From assembly GCA_019279435.1 (NCBI GenBank), contig JAAALK010000287.1:62003144-62067143 (forward strand): a DNA stretch of 64,000 bases, read 5' to 3'. This DNA comes from Zizania palustris (lineage: Eukaryota; Streptophyta; Magnoliopsida; Poales; Poaceae). Within the stretch, counting starts at the first letter, position 1; each line of letters opens with the position of its first letter. Under the pieces are notes generated by a model. That model was not told the origin of the DNA. It saw only the letters and a program-made list of their open reading frames with translations, and did not search any database. Both the position numbers and the translations under genes were made by a program. This document shows, in pieces, positions 11,708-22,225 of the stretch.

Positions 11708-12838
11708 ATCTCCCCCTTGATGAGTGCATGGACAATCAAATTCAAGTTTTAAGAAAATTTGGAAAATTTCAGCACACAAGTGACCATAAAAACTCAGAAA
11801 CGAGCCAAATCATGTCACTTGACAAAAAAATTTTCCTCCCCTTTTTTCAAAAGACAAAAAGCCCCCTCCGGCAAATCTTTCCCTTTGCAAGATAAAACTC
11901 CCCCTTAGATATTTTACCCCCTTCCTGCAGAGAACTCAAAAGTTTCTCCCCTTTTGGCAATGCAAGAATCAAGGAGCATTTAAAAGATGCAAAGCTTCAA
12001 AAAGGGCAGAATTGCAAAGACATATAAAGCAAAAATATGCCAACATTAATACCAATTTTCATGTGCTCAACTCAATTTAACATTCTAAAAACATGATGAC
12101 AACATGTGATTTTATCATTTTGAAATAAAAGCATCACCACTCAATCAAGGTAACTAGGCAAGTAAACATAAGGACTGCGCAAAGCTAGTCAATTTCTCCT
12201 TTAGACAGACAAGTCCAGCTCAAGTGGAACATTGAAAGCAAACTTGATGAACAATGAATTTTTGTTGTTCTTTTCACAATGCCAGGGGTTATTTGTGTGT
12301 CTACCTTATTCTTTCCAATCAGGCCAAGCCTAGGCACGAAAGCCATCAGAAGCTTAAGGCGGTGATTTTGGCATACACTACACTATCCCAGTTTAGACCA
12401 ATGTGCAATGGTAAGAAGTCTAGAATAGAGTAGTGCGTCAAACAAACCCACGTGGATCTTTTTGCTTTGAAGCATGCAAATCATGGATTTTTGGAATTTT
12501 CGATTAAGTGAACAAATTGTTTAGCGCTTGATGAATATCCATGAGTAAGTAATACAATTTTTCAAGTTGCAATGTTTAGCATCCAGAGAAAAGGAGTCTT
12601 GCTATCAAGCAAATAAAAGATAGCTAAAACAGTTCTGTCTAAACATACTAGATTCAAGACTAAGCAGTGAGCATGATTTAATTTTGAAAAAAGAAATTAT
12701 GCACAAAATGTTTCAGACATATTAAATAAAGCTGAGCTGGCATGATTACATGAATTAAAATCAGACATATAAGTGCACAAGATGTAAATGCAATTTCACA
12801 CAATGATCATATGCAAGACAATCAAAATCTGCTCCCCC
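11708..12838 (-). other. PPT and non-coding spacer between pol and 3' LTR (element A)
   Basis: The minus strand reads TCAAGGGGGAGAT directly before the LTR (11708-11720), a good polypurine tract. The remaining ~1.1 kb to the pol stop at 12839 has no convincing coding frame. Element B has a matching spacer, so it is a family trait. SIRE relatives may carry an envelope-like frame here, but none is visible. Confidence 0.7.
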
Positions 12839-15800
12839 TCACAAAATGACGTAAGGATGACAAACACCAAGTTCCCTACGCAAGTAGGCAAAACGAGAAG
12901 CATCGAGGGGTTTTGTGAAAATATCGGCTAGCTACTATTGGGTATCAACATATTGAAGTTCAATATCACCTTTCTCATTATGATCTCTGAGAAAATGATA
13001 TCGCACATTAATGTGTTTGGTTCTGGAATGCTGAACCGGGTTGTTTGCAATACAAATAGCACTAGTGTTATCACAGAAAAGTGGAACACTCTTATAATCT
13101 AACCCAAAATCCCATAGAGTGGAAACCATCAACAAAATCTGAGAGCAACAGCTAGCTGCAGCAACATATTTGGCCTCAGCCGTCGATTGTGCAACACTAG
13201 ACTGTTTGCGGGAAGACCAGCAAACCAGTGAAGTACCTAGAAAATGACAAGTACCTGAGGTACTTTTCCTATCAATCCTACACCCAGCAAAATCCGCATC
13301 GGAATAACCTCGAAGACATAAAGAGGAAGACGCAGAATACCAAATGTCGAATTCTAGGGTATGTTTGAGATACCTGAGGATGCGCTTTACCGCTTGGCGA
13401 TGCGAAGCTCGTGGTGAAGCCAAAAAACGAGCGCACAGACACACAGTCAAGTAGAGGAGGGAGCCGATCATGCTTTGGAACTCTTTCTGGTCTACGGCTT
13501 CTCCATCCTCATCAGGATCCAATGCTACAGATGTAGCCATTGGAGTGGCGAGGGGCTTCACATCAGCCATGTCGAACTTCTTGAGCAGGTCCTTGGTGTA
13601 CTTTGTCTGGTGGAGAAATGTACCATGTTTGCTTTGCAAACCAAGAAAAAATGTGAGTTCGCCCATCATGGACATCTCGAACTCCCTGCTCATGGTATCT
13701 GCAAACTCAGCAACCAAAGCATGAGAAGAGCCACCAAAGATGATATCATCCACATAAATCTGGACTAGTAGGAAATCTCTGCCATGCTTGAGAGTAAACA
13801 AGGTTTTATCAACAGATCCCATCAAATACCCCTGCTCAAGCAGAAAAGACTTAAGTCTATCATACCATGCCTGAGGGGCCTGCTTGAGTCCATAAAGAGC
13901 CTTATGAAGTTTAAGAACTTTATGTGCGTATTTGGGGTTTTCAAAACCAGAGGGTTGTTTTACATAAACATCTTCGCCTATGAAGCCATTAAGAAATGCA
14001 CTTTTGACATCCATTTCATAGAGTTTGAATCCCCGGGATGTTGCAAAGGCAAGCAAAATCCTAATGGCCTCTAGACGCGTAACAGGTGCAAAAGTTTCAG
14101 TAAAATCAATCCCTTCTAGTTGAGAATAACCCTGAGCTACAAGTCTAGCCTTGTTTCTAACTACAGACCCATCCTCCCCTTGTTTGTTTTTGAAAATCCA
14201 TTTTGTTCCAATGAAATGAACATTTGATGGAGGATCAACTAAAGTCCAGACTTGGTTTCTCTCAAAATTTTCAAGTTCTTCATGCATGGCATTGATCCAA
14301 CTAGAATCAGAAAGTGCATGACTAACATTTAAGGGCTCAAAAGAAGCAACAAAAGCGGAATCAATGAAATGAGCATGAGAACGCATTACCCTTTGATCAA
14401 GCTCACCAATGATCTGCTCGGGAGGATGCATCCTTTGAACATGATGTGGAGCCTCGCAGCGGGATGCAGTCTCCCCCTCAACTTGTGCGTTGGAGTGGTC
14501 TAAGATGACCGATGTCGAGGTAGTTTCTTCGAGACCTTGTGCCGAAGTGGTCGAAATGGGGTCGGCTTCGGGGGTTGATGTCGAGGGTAGTAGGGGTTCA
14601 TCCTCGAAATCTCCGGGATCTTCTTCTTCGAAGATGGTCTGCTCCATGTCGTGTTCATTTGCCTGTTCAAAAGTGGAACTAACAGAGGGGGTTGATTCAT
14701 CAAAAGTCACATCACATGACTCGATGACAGTGTTAGTCTCTAAATTATAAACACGATAAGAATGACCATGAGTAGTGTAACCCAAAAAGATCCTGTCAGA
14801 AGAGCGCGACTCAAATTTATCCAAATTTCCATGTTTTAGGATCGAGCAACGACAGCAAAAACTCAAAGATGAGTAACTTTGGGATGTCTCCCAAAACGTA
14901 GTTCATAAGATGTCAAGTTCAAAATTGAGCACAAGAAGATTCAGTTTGAGATGTAACAAGCAGTGTTCATGGCCTCAGCCCAGAATTTCCTAGGAGTCCT
15001 GTGCTCATCGAGCATCGTCCTAGCCATCTCAACCAAAGTGTGGTTCTTTCTCTCAACAACACCGTTCTGTTGAGGAACCCGCGGAGCAGAGAATTGATGT
15101 TCTATGCCATGCTCCATGCAAACATCAACAAAGAGACTGTTCTTGAACTCAGTGCCATTATCACTTCGAATGAATTTCAATGCACCAGGGAGTTCAGTGA
15201 AAAGTCTCAAAGCTAAGCTCCGAAAGTGTGAAAACACTTCATCCTTGCTGGCAAGAAAGAAGACCCAAGAGTAGTGAGAGAAATCGTTGACAATGACTAA
15301 CACATACCACTTGCCGCCTAAAGAACTAACCCGTGAAGGACCTATAGTGTCCATGTGGAGAAGTTCTCCGGGTTGTTCAGTCATTACCGTGGTGACTAGC
15401 GAGTGCGAAGCGGCAATTATTTTTCCATGTCGACATGGAGCGCAAACTAAATTCTTCTCAAACTTGAGCTTGGGCAATCCTCGGATCATACCTAAGGCAC
15501 TCAGACGAGCAAGCAACTCAAAGCTCATATGCCCTAGTCTCCTATGCCACTTCCAAAGCTCAGAAGTCGAATGTGCAACAAGACAATGATAAGAACCAGA
15601 TGACTGAGAAAAATAAGCTCCAAAAACTCTCCCAACTCTAAAGATTTTACAAACCACAACACCATCAGAATTGAGTACTTGCGAAGTATCGCGATGGAAT
15701 CGCACTTCGAAGCCCTCATCAAGCAATTGAGATACAAAAAGCAAATTGTATCCCAAATTTTCAACCAAAGCAACATCTTTGAGAGTGAAATTCGAGTTGA

Positions 15801-15972
15801 TTCTTACCACACCTTTACCTTTCACTCTACTCCTTCGATTGTTGCCGAAGGTGATATGTTCCTTTTTCTTGGTTGTGGTGAGGCTGGAGAACCATGCTGC
15901 ATCTCCGGTCATATGGCGCGAACAACCGGAGTCCATGATCCACGTGCCCTCCAAGCCTCGGTCCGGTGCCTA
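12839..15972 (-). pseudogene. Copia pol (protease-integrase-RT-RNase H) of element A, degenerate
   Basis: Order on the minus strand: protease WIMDSGCSRHMTG (near 15940); integrase zinc-binding region WHRRLGH...CAPC; integrase core with SDNGTEF and PQQNGVVERKN; RT with YVDDIIFG; RNase H with KSTSGTCHFLG and AEAKYVA; end at TGA 12839-12841. Damage: TAG at 15970-15972 between gag and pol (shared with element B), TGA at 14941-14943 where B has CGA, a one-base deletion near 14856, loss of 27 bp near 13446 that removes the TATRPDI motif, and TAG TAG at 12932-12937. Before the hAT insertion, gag and pol formed one continuous frame. Confidence 0.85.
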
Positions 15973-16161
15973 CACATGATAAGAAAATCTCGATCGCTCA
16001 GTGCTGGGGTGAGTGAATACATGACGAGGCATCCAACACCGAGTGATACGAGTAGTAGGCACAGTAAAAATAGACTGTCTACGCACAAGATAATCAGAAT
16101 GATGCAAAGTATGAGGTCTTCCTACATGTTGTGACCAGTGTTGAAAAAATCGGCCGATCAG

Positions 16162-16297
16162 CCGATTAATCGGTAATCGGCCATGGTCCAGTTATTTTTC
16201 GCTGAAATCGACCAGAAATCGATGGACCGATTAATCGGTCAATCAAACCGATTAATCGGTGGTCAACCCGATTAATCGGTGCCAACCGATTAATCGG
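16162..16297. repeat. Five palindromes CCGATTAATCGG near the left end of the hAT element
   Basis: Exact 12-bp palindromes at 16162-16173, 16227-16238, 16248-16259, 16268-16279 and 16286-16297. Degenerate relatives occur near the right end (about 19770-19830). Repeated subterminal motifs are the usual transposase-binding sites of hAT elements. Confidence 0.85.
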
Positions 16298-16319
16298 TCC
16301 GACCTGGGGAGCTACAAAA

Positions 16320-16700
16320 AATAGGGTTTTGGCTCACTTTCCCTCTCTTTCCCTCTCTCCCGGTCACTTTCCCTCTTTACCTCTCTCTTGCGCTCGGCCA
16401 CACGCCAGATCTGGACGCCGAGCAGTGCCCGCTGCCCCACCGTCCGCCATCCGCCGTGAGCTTTCCGCGTCATCGTCCCAGCCATCCCGCCGTCGTCCCC
16501 ACGGCGAGTGCGGTCATCGCCGGCTTCCCTCCCGCGCGAGTGCCACACGCTAGATCTGGACGCCGAGCAGTGATCGCCGTTCACCATCCGCCGTCAGCCC
16601 TCCCGCGCGAGCACCGTTGTCGCCGGCTTCCCTCCCGCGCGAGCGCCGTCCTCCCGCGTGAGCGCCGTCGGCTTCCCTCCCGCCCGAGCGCCACACGCTA
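16320..16700 (+). promoter_or_regulatory. GC-rich leader of the hAT transposase with internal duplications
   Basis: A C/G-rich block in an otherwise AT-rich element. It holds imperfect copies of GGCTTCCCTCCCGCGCGAG (near 16523, 16627, 16670) and of a block containing AGATCTGGACGCCGAGCAG (near 16408 and 16552). It probably holds the promoter or untranslated first exon. Confidence 0.5.
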
Positions 16701-16933
16701 GTGGTCACTGGCTCACTGCTCAAGCTCACTGCTCACTACTCAAGCTTAGTAAGTGTTGATTACTTGCTGAGTTGCTGCATTGGTTCTTTATTCTTTAATT
16801 TGTTGCATCTTGCTCAGTAAGTTTAATTTGTTACCATTACTAATGCAGTAATACTAATACATATTGATAGGAATGTGTGTTCAGTAAGTGATTGAATAAG
16901 AATGACAACCAAAATTAAACTGAAAGTACAAAT

Positions 16934-19217
16934 TCTAGAGTCCTTAAGAGAAATTCAGATGATGTGGGCTGGGAATTTGGATGCTTGATAGATGCAAATA
17001 ATTTACAAAAAGTACAATGCAAATTGTGTGGCAAGCAAATGCATGGAGGGATTTTTAGGTTGAAATGTCATGTTGCTCAAGTGAAAGGGCAGGTGGCAAG
17101 TTGTGGAAAAGCCACAAAAGAGCAACAAGAGAAGTGCAAAAAATCTATTGATGATGCAAAGGCTAAAAAGATGGCCAAGATTATACGTGATCAAGAGCTA
17201 AGAGATGAGGTTACAATTGAGGAGAAAGAAGATAAAGAAGAGATGAATGAAACTAGTTTTAGTGTTAGTGCACCAAAGAATATTGTAGGACCTATGAATA
17301 AATTTGTGAATCCGGTTGATCCTTCTATCCCTATTAGTATGACAAAGAGACAACAAAATATTAATGATGCTATTGATAAGGAAAGAACTTATAAGGTAGG
17401 ACAATATTTGGGTAGATGGATGTATAAGAGAAATATTCCTTTCAATAGCATTGATGATGATGACTTTAAACAATTTTGTGAGGCTCTTGGTCGTTATGGT
17501 CCAAATTGGAAGCAACCATCTCAATACATTTTTAAAGGAAAGATGTTGTTAGAGGAGGTCCAAAGAACTAAGGAGTTGTTAAATCCACATGACATTGAGA
17601 GAGTGCAAACTGGGTGTTCTATTATGACTGATGCTTGGACGGATAAGAAGAGAAGGAGCATAATGAACTTGTGTGTGCATTGTAAGCTAGGGACTTCATT
17701 TATAGAGTCAAAAGAGACTTCAGCTGATGCACACACAAGTTTATACATATTTAGTTATGTTGATGAATACATTGAGAAAATTTTACCTCAAAATGTTGTA
17801 CAAGTAGTTACTGATAATGCTTCTAATAATATGGGAGCAAGGGAGATGTTAAAGAACAAAAGACCAACCATATTTTGGTCCTCATGTGCAACTCACACTT
17901 TGAACTTGATGGTAGAGGCAATTAGTAAGCTGAAACAATTCTCACCTGCAGTCACTAAAGCCAAGGAGATGACTATTTTTATATATGCACATCATGCTAC
18001 TTTGTCCTTGATGAGACAATACACTAAGAAGAGAGATATTATTAGGCCGGGTGTAACAAGATTTGCTTCCGCATTTCTTACTTTACAAAGTTTGCTTGCT
18101 AAGAAGAAACAACTAAGAGAGATGGCTTGTAGTGAGGCTTGGGAACAATGCAAACACACAAGATCAAAAAAAAGGGAAGTTAGCATATGCCACAATCATG
18201 AGTAGAGGATTTTGGATGAATGTTACTCTTTGCATCAAGGTCTTTGAGCCATTAGTGAAATTGCTTCGCTTGGCTGATAGTGATAGTGCATCTATGGCCA
18301 CTATGTATGGAGAGCTTTTAGAGGCAAAGAAAGCCATCAAGGTTGCCGTGGGAAATTCAGAAAGAGACTATAATATGATTGTTTCGGCCATAGAAAGCAA
18401 GATGACTGGAAGGCTAGATTCTCCATTGCATAAGGCAGCATATGTATTAAATCCCCATTATAGCTACACAGATTTGTCAATCTTTGGAGACGTATATCTC
18501 ATGTCTACCTTTATGGATGTGGTTGAAACATTTTATTATGATGATCGTGATAAGAAAAATCTTGCTCTTAATGTCGACCTGCCTATGTTTAAATTTCACC
18601 AAGGCATGTTTGGAAAGGTAGCTGTCACAAAAGCACTTGACAATGATAATTTCTCTACTGGTAAGTTTGTGTGTACTTATAAAGATCAATATTATTGCAA
18701 TTAATACGTAGGCCACATATTTTTGTATTATTGAATATTGATTATTTGATTACTTGTAGCGACATGGTGGTCAACTTATGGATTGCAAGCTCCGACATTA
18801 CAAAGAATGGCTATTAGGATTTTAAATTTGACCTCAAGTGCATCCGGATGTGAAAGAAATTGGAGTGCATTTGAAATGGTAACCATCATATCTCTTTTTC
18901 ATTTTGCTAGAGCATTAACATTTTTTCCTAATTTCTTTTCATTTTACAGTTTGAAGGTGGATGCAAAGAGGAGAAATAAATTAGATGTGCGTCGTGTGAA
19001 CAACTTGGTGTTTGTTTAATTCAATGGAAGAATGATGGATAAAAGAAAGAAATGTTCTATCTCTAGTGATGTTCTTCTAGGAGAAGATACTTCACATGCA
19101 CAAGATTGGATATGTGAAGGTGATGAAGAAATTGATCCAACAACGGGATTGTCATATGATCTAATTGAGCAATTGGAGCTACAGAAGCAATGGAGCCTCG
19201 TAGGAGTAAGAGAGTGA
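16934..19217 (+). pseudogene. hAT transposase (BED zinc finger plus hATC dimerisation), damaged
   Basis: The first recognisable exon opens near 16934 (KRNSDDVGWEFG), with a BED-type finger CKLCGK...LKCHVAQ (about 17018-17080). The catalytic region has TDAWTDKKRRS, VVTDNASNNMGA and CATHTLNL. An A8 run near 18165-18172 shifts the frame; the reading then continues from about 18172 to the donor at 18661. Exon 18760-18878 carries WWSTYG and SGCERNWSAFE, the hATC core. A last exon from about 18957 reads KRRNKL and NNLVFV, then meets TAA at 19017-19019 where relatives have Q, and stays open to 19217. The start codon is not certain. The enzyme is probably inactive. Confidence 0.82.
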
Positions 19218-19882
19218 GATAGCTTTATGAAGTAGAAGAATTTGTTTCTGAAGATGATTTTGAACAAGAGCTTGATGAAGAGATAGAATTTGAGTCTGAT
19301 GATGGAAGGGTGATTTCAACTAAAGAGAATGAAGAAGATGAATCAATGGATCTTTGATCCTATAACCTTTCTTATTTATTTCTCTCATAATGTGTGAAAC
19401 TAATCAAACTATGGATGATTGTGCGTTGTGACTTTGATGTTATTGTGTGGTTGTTTGTTGTTTTCTGTATTGTTGTAATGAACAATGGACTATTGTCATA
19501 TTGTGTGCTGTTTTAATTTAGTAATGTGTTGGTTTTGCTATATTAACTTATTGCAATGTTGTTATAATGCACATTTCAAGCACATACTTATGTATTGTTG
19601 TGTATTTTGTAGGTTTATCAACTCCAACCAACCTTTCAAGCACATACATATGCAGAAAAAAACTCACAGGTATACCATATGCATTGTACTTGTATAATTA
19701 TATTCATAGAAAAATAGAAAATATACATAGATTCGCATATTACATGTGTTATGTTGACCGGTGTTGACTGATTAATTGGTCAACCGATTAATTCAGTTAA
19801 TCCTCCGATTAACTGATTAATCCCTACACGGTGGTCAGCCGATCAGTTACCGATCACCGATTTTTCTAACATTGGCTATGAC

Positions 19883-22161
19883 CGAAATGCATGACGAGGT
19901 CTCCTATTCTGTCGAGGTACAAAGCTACTCGCCCGGGGTGTATCACCATATGGAACATGGTGAACACCTCGAGGAGCAAAACCTCTCCGAGAAGTACGAG
20001 GAGCCTCGAAAACAGGACGTGAGTAAAACTCAGACTCATGCATACCTCGAGATGGGTAATGCATGTCCTGGAACCTCATTGCCTGAGAGCGTCGCTCATC
20101 TTTGATGCGACGAAAACAATACCCAACCAAGTGACCCACCCTCTGATAGTAGGAACAATGAAAAACTCTCCTAGGGGCACTCACATGGGTCATAGAAGCA
20201 ATCCTCACAGGCTCCTTGGGCTTCTGTTGAGTGGTTTTCTTGGGAGGAATTTTCTTTGCAGGAGGAGTGATTTTCTTTGGAGTTTGGGTAGGCTTTTTGG
20301 CTGATGGTGTGTCTAACAGAGCTCTTTCTTTCTCTAAGGTAGTGGGTGAGGTAAAAACAATTTTGTTCTCACTATCTGAGGGAATCCTCTCAAAACCCAA
20401 TCCTAGAGCTAACCCTGCTCTGTCAGCACACATCTTGGTCTTGGCCAAGAGCAAATCCATCCTACCCTTTCCCTCAGTGCATTTGCTAACCACAGAAAGA
20501 AGGTATTCATTCTCAGTTATGAGGTGTTCAGCTCGTTCTCTAACAGTGCCTAGCTGGTCCTTAAGGGTTATGCAAATGTCACACACAGGTTGCACATCCT
20601 TAGAACTACCGGCCCTCTCCAATCTAGCCTCTAGATCATGAACATGCTTATCACGTAATAAAGAACAGTTCATGCATTCATTAATATCATGAGTACTAGA
20701 ATCAACCATCAAAAGCCGCTTCTGTGCAGTCTCAAGCTCAGAAAGAGTTTGAGCATGCACAAAACGCAACTGAGCAAGGTCACCCATGACAATAGTGCAA
20801 GATTCACATTCAACATCATTAATCCTAGACTTAAGCAAGGCATAATCAGTAGAAACAGATTCTAGCCTAAGTCTAAGGTCTTTCCTATCTCTAGCGGATT
20901 GCACAAGAAACCTATCCTAACCAAGAACTACCTCATTCAGTTCATCTAATTTAATTGAAAGCTGGTCATAGGATAGAGGTACCTCAGGTGAGTTAAGCTC
21001 ATCGCCGTTGTGATCGCTATCGGCCATGAAGCAAAGGCCGGTGAAATCCCATCCCTTCTTGTCCTTCTTTTCCTCCTTCCTTGGAGACTCCTCCTCCTCA
21101 GAGCTCGACTCCTCAGTTGAGGAAGTTTCAATGTCGCTAAGAGCAGCAAAAAATTCTCTCGAAGCGGCTTTGGCTACTCTCCTAGCCACCTTACCACGCT
21201 TGCCCTTCACAAAGGGTTTCCTCTCCTTTTTGTGGTATTTGGGGCGCTCACTCTCATCTCTCTTCTTGAGTTTAGGGCAATTGATCTTAAAGTGAGAAGT
21301 GTCGCCACACTCAAAACAACCACTAAAACCACTTCTCCTTTGATCCCATCTCTCATGGTGAAAACGGGTGAACCTTCTGACAATGAGAGCAAGTTCATCA
21401 TCATCCAAAGTATCCACCTGCTCCTTAGTGACGGAGACCAGGGAGGACAAGGCAAAACCATCTGCAAGAACACAAGTTCCTGATGTGCTTGGTTCTGTAG
21501 TGGTGCCACGACTAGTGCTAGAAACTAGTGCCAATGGCTGTGGCAAAGAGTTCCTATGCACTGCAAGAGATGCCTTGGCAATCTCTGTGGACTTCAGCTT
21601 GCTGAAGAGCTCATCACAGGTCAATGTGTCATAACCTGTGTACTCCTCAATGCTGGATATCTTCACTTCCCATATGCTACGATCAAGAGCATAGAGAAGC
21701 TTGATAGCCCTATCATGATCATTGTAAGCAAGCATCCCGTTGGACCGCAAGTTACTCACTATTGCGTCAAAGCAAGAAAACATGGCATCTATAGATTCAC
21801 CAGGCGCCTGCACAAACAGCTGATACTATTGATTGTACGTGCTTTGGCGCCTAGCCTTAATCTGTGTAGAGCCCTCATGAAAGATAGTGAGTGTAGTCCA
21901 AATCTCCCTAGCTGTCCTAAGGTGCTGAACCCTATCAAACTCACTCCGACTCAAACCAATGAACAATATATTTCTAGCCTTGGAGTTGGCATTATACTGA
22001 TCCTTCTCTGTTTGAGAGGAGCGAGTTTCAGGTATGGAGTATTGTGAGTCCACAATCTCCCAAATTGCATTTCCTTGTCTTAGCAAGTAAGCCTCCTTGC
22101 GCACCTTCCAGTATGCAAAGTCCGTCCCATCGAACAGAGGTATTTTACTAACTCTGTCCAT
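19883..22161 (-). pseudogene. Copia gag of element A (split by the hAT element)
   Basis: Starts at ATG 22161 (MDRVSKIPLFDGTDF). An N-terminal copia Gag domain (DUF4219/UBN2-like) is followed by a CCHC knuckle CFECGDTSHFKINC (near 21300), an acidic Ser/Glu-rich stretch, FMADSD, and a long, probably coiled-coil, region with CMNCSLL and CDICITLKDQ motifs, then an Arg-rich tail. Two in-frame TAG codons (21826-21828, 20917-20919) each replace CAG: element B keeps CAG at the second site and its left gag fragment keeps it at the first. The coding sequence continues across the hAT insertion into 16127 and below. Confidence 0.87.
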
Positions 22162-22211
22162 GTCGCCAACAAATCACAAAAACGGTTAAGGTCAACTGGT
22201 GATATAAACCT

Positions 22212-22223
22212 GCTATGATACCA
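22212..22223 (-). other. Primer-binding site (altered), right copy of element A
   Basis: The minus strand reads TGGTATCATAGC, two bases inside the LTR end at 22226. It carries the same unusual T as the left copy. Confidence 0.78.
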
Positions 22224-22225
22224 AT

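Larger units (their letters stand above)
16136..19874 (+). mobile_element. hAT-superfamily DNA transposon inside element A's gag
   Basis: The left end is CAGTGTTGAAAAAATCGG; the right end on the other strand is CAATGTTAGAAAAATCGG. The flanking 8-mers GTTGTGAC (16128-16135) and GCTATGAC (19875-19882) differ by one transition each from GCTGTGAC. Element B, which lacks the insertion, reads GCTGTGAA at the equivalent place. An 8-bp target duplication, these TIRs and a BED/hATC transposase fix the superfamily. Insert plus duplication is 3,747 bp, a multiple of three. Confidence 0.93.
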
